Assembly: GCF_000760935.2 (NCBI RefSeq)
Contig: NZ_CP049744.1
Location: 744,001 to 808,000, forward strand
Source: Rhodococcoides fascians A25f
GTDB taxonomy: Bacteria; Actinomycetota; Actinomycetes; Mycobacteriales; Mycobacteriaceae
DNA: 64,000 bases
Direction: 5' to 3'
Positions 1-7,980 of this stretch are shown here, in pieces. Position numbers and translations under genes: made by a program. Numbering within the stretch: the stretch's first letter is position 1; the number at the start of each line of letters is the position of its first letter. The notes beneath the pieces were generated by a model, which did not search any database, was not told the DNA's origin, and saw only the letters and a program-made list of their open reading frames with translations.

Positions 1-1
1 C

Positions 2-1294
2 GTTGTGGGTATCGGCGTATTGCTGGTCCAGTCCTGGCAATTGGGGCTGATCATGCTGGCGACGTCGGTGCCGCTGGTGATCGCCTGCACCAAGTTCGAG
101 ACGCTGTACCGCGTCGTAGCGCGTGACGCCCAGGATCAGGCGGGCGATGTCACGACGACGGTCGAGGAATCCATTCAAGGCATTCGTGTTCTGAAGGCCT
201 TCGGTCGAAGTGCGCACCTGGGCAAGCAGTTTCTTCGCCAGGCTCGCACTCTGCGCGGGACCGAGCTGAAGAAGGTGCGCTACCTCGCGATCATCTGGGC
301 CGTCATCGTGGGGCTGCAACCGATCACCATCGGAGCGATTCTGGCCGTGGGGACGTACTCGATCGTGCAGGGCACGATGACGGTCGGCACCCTCGTCGCC
401 GCCATCGCCATCGTCACGTTCCTGTTGTGGCCGATCGAGTCGTTCGGTTACCTGCTGGCCGAGCTGAACAATGCACGTACGGCAGCGGATCGGTACTGGG
501 AGATCATGGACACTCCCGAAACCGTCACCGATCCGGACGATCCCATCGAACTGCCCGAAAGAATCCGCGGCCGAGTGCAATTCGACCGTGTCGGATTCAC
601 CTTTCCCGACGCGTCCTCGCCGCTGCTCGAGGATGTCAGTTTTGTCATCGAGCCGGGGGAGACCGTTGCGCTCGTCGGTAACACCGGCAGCGGCAAGACT
701 GCACTGACCAACCTCGTTCCTCGGCTGTTCGACGTCACCGAGGGGTCCATCACGATCGACGGTATCGACGTGACGTCGATGCGATTGTCGGACCTGCGTT
801 CCATCGTGTCGGTGGCCTTCGAGGATCCGGTGCTGTTCTCGGCCAGTGCTCGCGAGAACATCGCGCTCGGTTCTCCCGGTGCGTCCGATGCCGAGATCGC
901 CGAGGCGTTGGAGATCGCGCACGCAACGGATTTCGTCGAGCGGCTGCCGTGGGGTTTGGCCACTCGCATCGGCGAGCAGGGCATGAGCCTGTCCGGCGGA
1001 CAGCGGCAGCGGCTCGCGTTGGCGCGCGCGGTGCTGGGCAAGCCACGGGTGCTGGTGCTCGACGACCCGCTGTCCGCGCTCGACGTGGACACCGAAGCGA
1101 AAGTACAGAAGGAGTTGCGGCGCGTATTGGCGCATTCGACGACAGTGCTGGTGGCACACCGGCCGTCGACCGCTGCGTTGGCCGACCGCGTGCTCTATCT
1201 CGAGAACGGAAGAATTGTGGAGCAGGGAACGCACGAGGGACTGTTGGCGTCGTCGCCGCGGTACCGCGAGGTGATGGGGTCGGTCCATGAGTGA
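2..1294 (+). CDS. ABC exporter half-transporter, degenerate-site subunit (5' partial)
   Basis: This is the C-terminal part of a type IV ABC exporter subunit. The reading frame is open to the window edge, so the N-terminus is missing. Membrane helices fill roughly the first 150 visible residues, followed by a nucleotide-binding domain with Walker A GNTGSGKT near residue 226, signature LSGGQ, Walker B ending VLVLDD and switch AHRPS. The catalytic glutamate after Walker B is Asp, as in the non-catalytic subunit of heterodimeric exporters. It overlaps the next ABC gene by 8 bp, and that partner has the complementary canonical Walker B (LDE). Together they probably form one heterodimeric efflux pump. 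The substrate cannot be read from sequence. Confidence 0.93.
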   Translation, partial: VVGIGVLLVQSWQLGLIMLATSVPLVIACTKFETLYRVVARDAQDQAGDVTTTVEESIQGIRVLKAFGRSAHLGKQFLRQARTLRGTELKKVRYLAIIWAVIVGLQPITIGAILAVGTYSIVQGTMTVGTLVAAIAIVTFLLWPIESFGYLLAELNNARTAADRYWEIMDTPETVTDPDDPIELPERIRGRVQFDRVGFTFPDASSPLLEDVSFVIEPGETVALVGNTGSGKTALTNLVPRLFDVTEGSITIDGIDVTSMRLSDLRSIVSVAFEDPVLFSASARENIALGSPGASDAEIAEALEIAHATDFVERLPWGLATRIGEQGMSLSGGQRQRLALARAVLGKPRVLVLDDPLSALDVDTEAKVQKELRRVLAHSTTVLVAHRPSTAALADRVLYLENGRIVEQGTHEGLLASSPRYREVMGSVHE

Positions 1295-3110
1295 TCAGAG
1301 CTCCACCGAGGATTGGCGGGGTGTCGGCGGGGAGGAATCCGAGGTCGACGCCACCGGAAACCTGGTGCTGGCCGGACGTTCTCGTCGTTTGCTCGCATCT
1401 CTGGTGCGCCCGTACAAGAAGCAGGCCCTGCTGTCGTTCCTGATCATCCTGGTCGACAACATCACCTACGTGGCGGGCCCACTGTTCATCGCCTATGCGC
1501 TGGACAACGGCGTCGGTGCTGCGGGACAGGGTGATTGGGGCCCGCTGCTGTGGGCCGTCGGCGGCTACACCGGCTTCGGGCTGCTCGGAATGTTCACCAC
1601 CTATGCGTTTCTCACCGTCTCGGGGCGGCTGAGCCAGAACATCCTGTACGACCTGCGCGGCCGGGTGTTCGATCATGCGCAGAAGCTGAGCCTGTCGTTC
1701 CACGAGAAATACACCTCGGGGCGGCTGATCTCGCGACTGACCAGCGACGTCGAGTCTCTGCAGACCTTGCTCGAAAGTGCGCTCAACGATGCACTGACGG
1801 CCATCCTGTCGATGGTGTCGATCGCGATCATCCTGGTGTATCTCGATGTACCGATGGCGCTGATCGTGCTGGCCGGCTTCGTTCCCCTGGTGCTCGTCAC
1901 GCGGTGGTCGCAGCGTCGCCAACGCCAGGGATACCGTCGAACACGGGTGGCGATCGCGCGTGTCGTGGTCCACTTCGTGGAGTCGATGGGCGGCATTCGC
2001 GCAGTACAGGTGTTCCGACGCGAGGGCCGCAACGACGCCATTCTCAGCACCGAGGATTCGGAGTATCGCGACGCCACCACCGCGGCGTTGCGCGGCATGG
2101 CGAGCTACACCGGCATCGTGCGCTGGATCGGCAACGTCACGCTTGCGATCATCCTGGTGTTCGGTAGTTGGCGAGTGATCAACGGTCACATGGACATCGG
2201 TGTGCTTGCCGCCTACGTGCTGTATCTCCGACGGTTCTACGGGCCGCTCGACGAGTTGGCGATGGTCTTCAACGCCTACCAGTCCGCCGCGGCTGCGCTG
2301 GAGAAGATCTCCGGTGTGCTCGAGGAGGAACCGTCGGTGATCGCACCGAAGAATCCGGTGAAGATCGGAACGGTGAAGGGCGACATCACGTTCGACGACG
2401 TGCACTTCTCGTACGGCTCCGAGCGCGTTGTGCTGCCCGAGTTCTCGTTGCACGTGCCCGCAGGTCAGGTGGTCGCGATGGTCGGGGCCACCGGAGCCGG
2501 AAAGTCGACACTGGCAAAGCTGTTGGCGCGCTTCTACGATCCGACGGCCGGAGCCGTGCGACTCGACGGCATCGACATGCGGGAGATCAGCGACGAGGAC
2601 CTACGCCGCAACGTCGTCATGGTGACGCAGGAGTCGTTCCTGTTCTCCGGTTCGGTGGCGGACAACATCCGTCTCGGACGCCCGACGGCGACCGATGCGG
2701 ACGTGCGGGCTGCGGCCGACGCCGTCGGACTGACCGAGTTCATCGCGTCGCTGCCCGACGGCATCGACACCGACGTACGCAAGCGCGGTGGCCGATTGTC
2801 CTCGGGTCAACGGCAATTGGTGGCCTTCGCGCGGGTGTTCCTCGCTGCGCCGTCGGTGATCGTGCTCGACGAGGCAACATCGAGTTTGGACATCCCGAGC
2901 GAGCGGCTGGTGCAGCGTGCGCTCGAGACCATCCTGCAGGGGCGAACGGCGCTGATCATCGCGCACCGCCTGTCGACGGTGGCGATCGCCGATCGCGTAC
3001 TGGTCATGTCCGACGGAGACATCGTCGAGGACGGAACTCCCGAGGATCTGATCGCGGGAGAGGGACGCTTTGCGCACCTGCACGAGGCGTGGGAAGACTC
3101 GCTGGTCTGA
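1287..3110 (+). CDS. ABC exporter half-transporter, catalytic subunit
   Basis: A 607-residue half-transporter with a transmembrane domain over about residues 40-330 and a nucleotide-binding domain with Walker A GATGAGKST near residue 400. Walker B ends VIVLDEATSSLD and the switch is IAHRLST, so its own ATP site is complete. Its signature is LSSGQ rather than LSGGQ. The upstream partner has canonical LSGGQ but a Walker B Asp, so the pair carries one consensus and one degenerate ATP site. The ATG start lies inside the 3' end of the upstream gene, which implies translational coupling. Expected in the cytoplasmic membrane exporting a lipid or drug; the substrate is unknown. Confidence 0.95.
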   Translation: MSDQSSTEDWRGVGGEESEVDATGNLVLAGRSRRLLASLVRPYKKQALLSFLIILVDNITYVAGPLFIAYALDNGVGAAGQGDWGPLLWAVGGYTGFGLLGMFTTYAFLTVSGRLSQNILYDLRGRVFDHAQKLSLSFHEKYTSGRLISRLTSDVESLQTLLESALNDALTAILSMVSIAIILVYLDVPMALIVLAGFVPLVLVTRWSQRRQRQGYRRTRVAIARVVVHFVESMGGIRAVQVFRREGRNDAILSTEDSEYRDATTAALRGMASYTGIVRWIGNVTLAIILVFGSWRVINGHMDIGVLAAYVLYLRRFYGPLDELAMVFNAYQSAAAALEKISGVLEEEPSVIAPKNPVKIGTVKGDITFDDVHFSYGSERVVLPEFSLHVPAGQVVAMVGATGAGKSTLAKLLARFYDPTAGAVRLDGIDMREISDEDLRRNVVMVTQESFLFSGSVADNIRLGRPTATDADVRAAADAVGLTEFIASLPDGIDTDVRKRGGRLSSGQRQLVAFARVFLAAPSVIVLDEATSSLDIPSERLVQRALETILQGRTALIIAHRLSTVAIADRVLVMSDGDIVEDGTPEDLIAGEGRFAHLHEAWEDSLV

Positions 3111-3150
3111 TTTTCGTAACGCCTGGTCGGTCCCCGGCGAAATGACCTGT

Positions 3151-3528
3151 ATGAGAAGAACATTTGTAGCGGCAACACGAGTTGCCACCGTCGTCGTCTC
3201 AGGTCTGGCCTTTTCAGCAATCATCGGCGCAGGCGTTTCCCATGCTGACACTCAGGATTGCTCCATCGCCCACGATGCCTTCGGCGCGTCTGCAACGTGC
3301 CACGACACCGGTGCTCCTCCGGGGAGGGAGTACGTACTGATCACCGAATGTTGGGGCTTCCATGTCACCGCCGCCGTTCCGTTCCTGGCGGTCGGCCCCT
3401 ACACCTCGTCGAGCCGATCCTTCGTGCCGACAGGTCAGGCGTCGGGCAACTGCGGTTCGAGCTGGGACCAGCCGACGTCGACCCTCGGTGTGGTCACCGG
3501 TGCCCACGTGGAGATCTATCGCCAGTGA
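3151..3528 (+). CDS. small secreted protein of unknown function
   Basis: A 125-residue protein with a clear Sec signal peptide: MRR at the N-terminus, a hydrophobic run ending near SGLAFSAIIGAG, and a probable cleavage after SHA near residue 33. The mature part has about four cysteines, which suggests disulfide bonds outside the cell. The ATG at 3151 is preferred because it places the signal peptide at the N-terminus; another ATG lies three codons upstream. I do not recognise the family. It lies 40 bp after the ABC exporter gene on the same strand and may be co-transcribed. Confidence 0.7.
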   Translation: MRRTFVAATRVATVVVSGLAFSAIIGAGVSHADTQDCSIAHDAFGASATCHDTGAPPGREYVLITECWGFHVTAAVPFLAVGPYTSSSRSFVPTGQASGNCGSSWDQPTSTLGVVTGAHVEIYRQ

Positions 3529-3546
3529 GATCGGCCTGGTGACCGA

Positions 3547-3894
3547 TCAGGTCCAGGGCGTGATGGGCGGCTTGACCCACATGATCTTCTCGTCGGCGTG
3601 CTGTGGCGTCGCGCCGTCGTGACTGGGGTGTTCGGCCGCCCATGCGGATTTGCGGTCGAGCAGCTCGGCCACGATGGTCCAGGTTTCCATCGTGCTCGGT
3701 GGGTGCAGGTCTGCCGCGCGGGCGAGTTTCCTGCGGACGGCGTCGGTGAGGTCGAGCAGTTCGGCTCCGGTGATACCGCGATCCCAGACATAGCGCGCCA
3801 ATGCCGTCGCTTTGTCCTGTCGACTCTTGGCAGCCTGTTCGGAATGTGCGAAATCGAACTGCCCGCCGCCTGTGTTCTCTGTCGTCACGGTCAT
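3547..3894 (-). CDS. hypothetical protein, about 115 aa
   Basis: A soluble, mostly helical protein without signal peptide or membrane segment. An AAGG ribosome-binding motif lies immediately before the ATG at 3894; a GTG two codons later (3888) has better spacing and may be the true start. The ORF is supported mainly by codon usage and by occupying the space between a convergent gene and a divergent gene. Family not recognised. Its start region faces the divergent gene beginning at 4001. Confidence 0.55.
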   Translation of the reverse strand: MTVTTENTGGGQFDFAHSEQAAKSRQDKATALARYVWDRGITGAELLDLTDAVRRKLARAADLHPPSTMETWTIVAELLDRKSAWAAEHPSHDGATPQHADEKIMWVKPPITPWT

Positions 3895-4000
3895 CACCTT
3901 AAGTAATGGCGGGAGTGGAGCCTGCGGAATGACCAGGAGTGAAAGAGGAAAAGGCACGTCCGCTTGTTCTCGAGGGGGGCTCGTCGCCTACCGTAGATGG

Positions 4001-4627
4001 GTGATCACTCAAGCATCGGGTGCCGAGCATGCCTCCGTCCCTGCGTCTGACTCCACCGACGCCAAAACCTGGCCCTCGATCCTGACGTGGCGAGCGCACG
4101 ATGTTCCCCGCATGGAGTCCGTGCGCGTCCAGCTCTCCGGCAACCGAATCAAGGCTGCCGGACGCATCATCGGTGCCGCGTGTGCCGATCATCCCGCCTT
4201 CAGCGCCTCCTACGACCTGGTGACCGACGAATACGGCGTCACCAAGCGGCTGTCGGTGCGCACCTCGCTCGCCTCCGGTGACCGGCAGGCGTCAGTGAGT
4301 CGAGACGACGAGGGCTACTGGATGGTGGAGAACAGCGCCAGCCATCAGCGCTCGACCTACAGCGGCGCGCTCGACGTCGACATGGTGCTCAGTCCGTTCT
4401 TCAACACGCTGCCCATCCGTCGCTTCGGTCTGCACACCCAGGTCCAGGACCTCGAGGTACCGACGGTGTACGTCAATCTCCTCGACCTCAGCATCCAGGA
4501 GGCCACGCTGACCTACAGCAGTGGTTCCGAGGGCATCCACGTCATCTCGCCGGTGTCGACATCGTCCGTCACGGTCGATGCCGAGGGATTCGTTCTCGAT
4601 TACCCCGGACTGGCCGAACGGATCTGA
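4001..4627 (+). CDS. putative glycolipid-binding family protein (DUF1089-like)
   Basis: A 208-residue protein starting at GTG 4001. Features such as the opening W-x-S-x-L-T-W segment, the central W-V-EN and DVD-LSPFFNTLPIRR motifs and the YVNLLDLSIQ strand match what I remember of the putative glycolipid-binding family (PF06475). No signal peptide is visible, so it is probably cytoplasmic. Its 3' end overlaps the convergent tyrA by 28 bp. Family assignment is from memory of the motif pattern. Confidence 0.7.
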   Translation: MITQASGAEHASVPASDSTDAKTWPSILTWRAHDVPRMESVRVQLSGNRIKAAGRIIGAACADHPAFSASYDLVTDEYGVTKRLSVRTSLASGDRQASVSRDDEGYWMVENSASHQRSTYSGALDVDMVLSPFFNTLPIRRFGLHTQVQDLEVPTVYVNLLDLSIQEATLTYSSGSEGIHVISPVSTSSVTVDAEGFVLDYPGLAERI

Positions 4628-5553
4628 CGCACGACGCCGCCGCGTCGACCCGCGTCCTGCAGTTCTTCTCGCCACCCCGGCTCACCCGGGGTGATGTCGG
4701 TGATCTCGAAACGTTGGTGCTGCTCGTACTGCAGCCGCGCTGCGTTTCCGGCGTCGACCAGTGTTTTCGTCGAGTTCTTGTCCAGTTCTTCGCGCGCTTC
4801 GGTGAGCGCATGCATCGCTTCGTCGAGTGCAGTTCGTAGCGCGGCTGCGTTGCCCTCGGTCATCGCCCGGACGAGATTCGGCGACGACGACGCCACCCGC
4901 GTTCCGTCGCGAAACGACCCCGCAGCCAGGCCCAACGCCAACGGCCCGCCGGCCGCTCCCACGATCGCCAGTGCCTCGGCCAGCAGATGCGGCAGGTGGG
5001 AGATCCGGGCCACGGCGCGATCGTGCTCGACGCTCTCGGCCGGCACCACCACCGAACCGCAGTCCAGGGCGAGCCGGGCCACGCGGACCCACACGTCGGC
5101 GTCGACTCCGGGGTCGGTGGACACCACCCACACCGCGTCGGCGAACAGCGTGGGGTCGGTGGCAGACCAGCCCGAATGATTGGTGCCCGCCATCGGGTGC
5201 CCGCCGACATAGCGCGCTTGCAGTCCGCGAGCAGTCACAGCGGCAGCGACCTCGGCCTTGACGCTGACCACATCGGTGATCGGAGCCGAGGGCGCGTGCT
5301 CGGCGACCGCGCCCAGAACTGAATCGACAGCGGGCATCGGGACGGCGATGACGATCAGCGCATCCTCCTCGGATGCCCTGGTCAGAGCAGCTGTCAGGTC
5401 GGTACCGACGTCGTATCCGTCGGCTGTAGCACCGGCGATCGCGTCGGCCGATCGGTTCCACCCCCACACCGGACGGCCGGCATCGTGTGCCGCGCGCAGA
5501 ATCGACCCACCGATCAGTCCGAGACCGAGAACGCACACCGAGGAAGAAGTCAC
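4600..5553 (-). CDS. tyrA: prephenate dehydrogenase
   Basis: A 317-residue NAD(P)-dependent oxidoreductase that converts prephenate to 4-hydroxyphenylpyruvate in tyrosine synthesis. The Rossmann glycine motif GLGLIGGS is at residues 10-17, followed by the family segments VVSVKAEV and GGHPMAGTNHSG. There is no chorismate mutase or ACT domain, as in mycobacterial TyrA. It is divergent from the TadA-associated gene and tadA, the same neighbourhood as Rv3754-Rv3752c in M. tuberculosis, which supports the assignment. Confidence 0.93.
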   Translation of the reverse strand: MTSSSVCVLGLGLIGGSILRAAHDAGRPVWGWNRSADAIAGATADGYDVGTDLTAALTRASEEDALIVIAVPMPAVDSVLGAVAEHAPSAPITDVVSVKAEVAAAVTARGLQARYVGGHPMAGTNHSGWSATDPTLFADAVWVVSTDPGVDADVWVRVARLALDCGSVVVPAESVEHDRAVARISHLPHLLAEALAIVGAAGGPLALGLAAGSFRDGTRVASSSPNLVRAMTEGNAAALRTALDEAMHALTEAREELDKNSTKTLVDAGNAARLQYEQHQRFEITDITPGEPGWREELQDAGRRGGVVRQIRSASPG

Positions 5554-5634
5554 CCGATCAGATTGGCACAGGTGGGTGCTGTCGATGGGAGGTGGACTTC
5601 GAATACCGACCCATACCGGACTACCGTTGCGCGC

Positions 5635-6174
5635 ATGGCCGCACAGCGCGCGAAAGACGATCGCGCATCCGCATCGGAGTACGACGACCTCGAGGGATTC
5701 GGCGTTGCAGTTGTCCGAGAGGACGGCAAGTGGACCGTGACGCCGCTGTCCGACGATGCACTGACCAGCCTGTCGGCGGCAGAGACCGAACTGCGTGAAC
5801 TGCGCAGCTCGGGTGCCGTGTTCGGGCTGCTCGATGTGGACGAGGAATTCTTCGTGATCCTGCGTCCGGCACCGAACGGCACGCGCCTGCTGCTGTCCGA
5901 CGCGGTGGCCGCAGTGGACTACGAAATTGCCGCAGACGTTCTCGATGCGTTGAACATCGAGATTCCTGACGTCGACCCCGACGAGCTCGACGACATCGAA
6001 CCCTACGAAGAGGGCGACCTCGCCCTACTCGCCGATCTCGGACTACCCGAGGCCGTGCTGGGCATCATCGTCGCCGAGACCGACGACTACCCGGACGAGC
6101 AGCTGCAATCCATCGCCGAACGCCTTGGCTTCGAGGACGAGTTCGCCGCAGCGGTGAACAAGCTGCGACGCTGA
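5635..6174 (+). CDS. TadA-associated conserved protein (Rv3753c-like)
   Basis: A 179-residue acidic protein rich in Asp and Glu, with no membrane segment. Actinobacteria carry this gene directly upstream of tadA, where it is usually named tRNA adenosine deaminase-associated protein; its biochemical role is unproven. The ATG at 5635 begins an AAQRAKDD segment just upstream of the conserved part; longer in-frame extensions run into the tyrA promoter region. tadA begins 3 bp after its stop, so the two are almost certainly co-transcribed. Confidence 0.85.
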   Translation: MAAQRAKDDRASASEYDDLEGFGVAVVREDGKWTVTPLSDDALTSLSAAETELRELRSSGAVFGLLDVDEEFFVILRPAPNGTRLLLSDAVAAVDYEIAADVLDALNIEIPDVDPDELDDIEPYEEGDLALLADLGLPEAVLGIIVAETDDYPDEQLQSIAERLGFEDEFAAAVNKLRR

Positions 6175-6177
6175 CCG

Positions 6178-6633
6178 ATGGTGGTGTCCGACGCGGACAT
6201 GATCCGCGCAGCGCTCTCGGCCGCGGCCGAGGCATCGGACGCCGATGTACCCGTCGGAGCCGTGGTGTTCGACGCCTCGGGACGTGAGATCGCCCGGGCC
6301 TGCAATGCGCGCGAGGCGTCGGGCGACCCCACCGGACACGCGGAAGTGATCGCATTGCGGCGAGCAGCGGCGGTGCACGGTGACGGTTGGCGACTCGAGG
6401 GCTGCACCCTGGCCGTCACGCTGGAACCCTGCACGATGTGCGCGGGGGCGCTGGTGTTGGCCCGCGTCGGCGCTGTGGTGTTCGGCGCGTGGGAACCCAA
6501 GACCGGAGCGGTCGGCTCGCTGTGGGACGTCGTGCGGGATCGTCGACTCACTCACAGGCCGCAGGTTCGCGGCGGAGTACTCGAAGCCGAATGCGCCGAC
6601 GTGCTGACCAGGTTCTTCGCTCGCCAGAGATAA
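6178..6633 (+). CDS. tadA: tRNA-specific adenosine-34 deaminase
   Basis: A 151-residue zinc deaminase that converts A34 to inosine in tRNA-Arg(ACG). The catalytic HAEV motif has zinc ligand His54 and proton shuttle Glu56, and PCTMC provides Cys85 and Cys88 as the other ligands. Length and motifs fit TadA rather than guanine or cytosine deaminases. It follows its associated protein by 3 bp. Confidence 0.93.
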   Translation: MVVSDADMIRAALSAAAEASDADVPVGAVVFDASGREIARACNAREASGDPTGHAEVIALRRAAAVHGDGWRLEGCTLAVTLEPCTMCAGALVLARVGAVVFGAWEPKTGAVGSLWDVVRDRRLTHRPQVRGGVLEAECADVLTRFFARQR

Positions 6634-6726
6634 CGATCTCGTCACACGGTGGCCCCGATGTCCAATTTTGTGGAGGGTGGAGGGCAGAGCGCAACGCTGC
6701 GCTCCGAACTTGCGAAGGAGACACTC

Positions 6727-6924
6727 ATGGGACTCGGCGACAAGATCTCGAACAAGACCGAAGACCTCGGCGGCAAGGCGAAAGAAGCCGCAGGTTCGGC
6801 CACCGGAGACAAGGACCTCGAAGCAGAGGGCAAGGGCGACCAGACCTCGGCAGCATTCAAAGACGGTGCCGAGAAGGTCAAGGACGCAGCCTCGAACATC
6901 AAGGACAAGCTCACCGGCAACTAG
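6727..6924 (+). CDS. CsbD-family stress protein
   Basis: A 65-residue, highly charged, Gly/Ala/Lys-rich protein with the CsbD-like pattern GLGDKISNKTEDLGGKAKEA. The ATG at 6727 follows a strong GAAGGAG ribosome-binding site, so upstream in-frame starts are rejected. CsbD proteins are induced by general stress in many bacteria; the molecular role is not established. It stands alone between tadA and tRNA-Ser. Confidence 0.85.
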   Translation: MGLGDKISNKTEDLGGKAKEAAGSATGDKDLEAEGKGDQTSAAFKDGAEKVKDAASNIKDKLTGN

Positions 6925-6982
6925 TTTTATGTGCTGAGCAGGCGATTTAGCCTCAGGCCGTCATTCCGGTACAGTCTTCTGC

Positions 6983-7073
6983 GGTGGCGTGTCCGAGCGG
7001 CCTAAGGAGCACGCCTCGAAAGCGTGTGACGGGTAATCCCCGTCCGAGGGTTCAAATCCCTCCGCCACCGCCA
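6983..7073 (+). tRNA. tRNA-Ser (anticodon CGA)
   Basis: A 91-nt class II tRNA. The acceptor arms GGTGGCG and CGCCACC pair perfectly, with discriminator G and encoded CCA. The anticodon loop CTCGAAA carries CGA, reading UCG. A long variable arm (GACGGG...CCCGTC) and a T-arm with GGTTCAAAT are present. A strong hairpin terminator follows at once. Confidence 0.97.
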
Positions 7074-7112
7074 AAAACTCCCCACCTGTTCACGCAGGTG
7101 GGGAGTTTTTTT
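7073..7112 (+). terminator. intrinsic terminator of tRNA-Ser(CGA)
   Basis: A perfect 16-bp inverted repeat (arms 7073-7088 and 7095-7110, 6-nt loop) ends in a run of seven T. It starts on the last base of the tRNA CCA. Confidence 0.93.
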
Positions 7113-7128
7113 GTGTTCGCAGGTCTGG

Positions 7129-7180
7129 GGTTGGGGCCGGCAGGGTTGGGGCCGGCAGGGTTGGGGCCGGCAGGGTTGGG
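7129..7180. repeat. 15-bp G-rich tandem repeat
   Basis: The unit GGTTGGGGCCGGCAG occurs three times head to tail (7129, 7144, 7159) and a fourth unit is cut short at 7180. It lies between the tRNA-Ser terminator and the first palindromic element. G-runs on one strand could form non-B structures. Confidence 0.9.
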
Positions 7181-7187
7181 GTTCTGC

Positions 7188-7280
7188 CGCAAACGCGCGC
7201 GCATTCGTCAGACGCGTTCGGATTCGCCACCGATTCGGTGTCTAAACCGCGCGCACGTGGCACGTGCGCGCGCGTTTGCG
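7188..7280. repeat. 93-bp palindrome-ended element, copy 1
   Basis: The left end CGCAAACGCGCGCGCA (7188-7203) is the exact reverse complement of the right end (7265-7280). Inside are a CACCG-ATT-CGGTG hairpin and, overlapping the right end, a long hairpin with CACGTG on both sides of a single G. A second copy of the same length lies at 7375. No ORF of coding character is present. Confidence 0.88.
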
Positions 7281-7326
7281 GGATCACCGGGGTGGGATCA
7301 CCGGGATCACCGGGGTGGGATCACCG
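7281..7326. repeat. 23-bp tandem repeat, two copies
   Basis: Two exact copies of a 23-bp unit (7281-7303 and 7304-7326), each made of GGATCACCGGGGTG followed by GGATCACCG. It separates the two 93-bp palindromic elements. Confidence 0.88.
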
Positions 7327-7374
7327 GGCGGAGGTGGGCGCGGGGTGTGCGGCTCAGCCGGGTTGGGGTTCTGC

Positions 7375-7467
7375 CGCAAACGCGCGCGCATTCGTCAGAT
7401 GCGCGCGGATTCGCCACCGATTCGGTGTCTAAACCGCGCGCACTTGGCAAGTGCGCGCGCGTTTGCG
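7375..7467. repeat. 93-bp palindrome-ended element, copy 2
   Basis: Same length and arms as copy 1 (CGCAAACGCGCGCGCA at 7375-7390, its reverse complement at 7452-7467). The inner hairpin reads CACTTG-G-CAAGTG instead of CACGTG-G-CACGTG, so both sides changed together and pairing is kept. Around the element nothing else in 7113-7489 looks coding. Confidence 0.88.
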
Positions 7468-7489
7468 CGATCACTGGGGACTCAGACGC

Positions 7490-7945
7490 TCAGCATTGCC
7501 CCGTACCCGCGGCGGCGAGTCCACGCAGAATTTGTTCCTGATCGCTCGGCGGCACGGTGTTCCAGCTCGGCGCGGTGGTCATTTCGTTGCGCAGACCCTC
7601 GACCGACTTGGCGCGATCGGAGATTCCGGTTTGTTCGAGTGCATCGATGGACGGCAGAAATTGGGTGCAGGTCTGCTGGTACAGCGCTTCGCCGGTGACG
7701 CCCGAGGTTGGATCGGTGGGGGCGGCGGGCTCGGCAGCAGGTGCCTCGGACTCAGGAGTGTCCGCGGGTGCCGGGGCGTCGAGCGTGGTGCTGGCGGGAA
7801 CTGTCGTGGAGGCCGCGGCAGACGTCGTTGTGCTGGCCGCGGCGGAGGTGGTCGACGCGGCCTCGGTCGACGCATCGTCGCTGCATCCGGCAATCGAGAC
7901 GGCCACGATCAGCCCGAGCAATCCGGTCGCGATTTTTCCGTTCAT
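7490..7945 (-). CDS. putative lipoprotein, unknown function
   Basis: A 151-residue protein with a lipoprotein signal: Lys4, hydrophobic core, and lipobox IAGC with the lipidated Cys at residue 21. A Ser/Thr/Ala-rich and then Pro/Glu-rich linker (about 22-85) follows, typical of a cell-wall spanning tether. The C-terminal part (about 90-151) has two cysteines, one of them the final residue. The ATG at 7945 is chosen to put the lipobox at the usual distance. Family not recognised. The next gene on this strand is also a lipoprotein. Confidence 0.75.
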   Translation of the reverse strand: MNGKIATGLLGLIVAVSIAGCSDDASTEAASTTSAAASTTTSAAASTTVPASTTLDAPAPADTPESEAPAAEPAAPTDPTSGVTGEALYQQTCTQFLPSIDALEQTGISDRAKSVEGLRNEMTTAPSWNTVPPSDQEQILRGLAAAGTGQC

Positions 7946-7980
7946 CGCAACTGTGTACCACCCCGGCGGAACCACCGACG

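Noticed and set aside
750..2453. 567-codon open frame antisense to the first ABC operon
   Set aside because: Composition is that of the complement of GC-rich coding DNA (His/Asp/Arg/Gln-rich, no domain), and the plus strand carries two clear ABC genes.
6983..7073. Integrated element at tRNA-Ser(CGA)
   Set aside because: No integrase, no direct repeat of the tRNA 3' end was seen downstream, and the flanking genes are core genes.
7129..7467. Possible CRISPR array
   Set aside because: Repeats are head-to-tail or palindromic without unique spacers of constant length, and no cas genes occur in the window.
6984..7541. 185-codon frame beginning in tRNA-Ser(CGA)
   Set aside because: It runs through the tRNA, terminator and tandem repeats; the repetitive protein GLGPAGLGPAG is only the translated 15-bp repeat.
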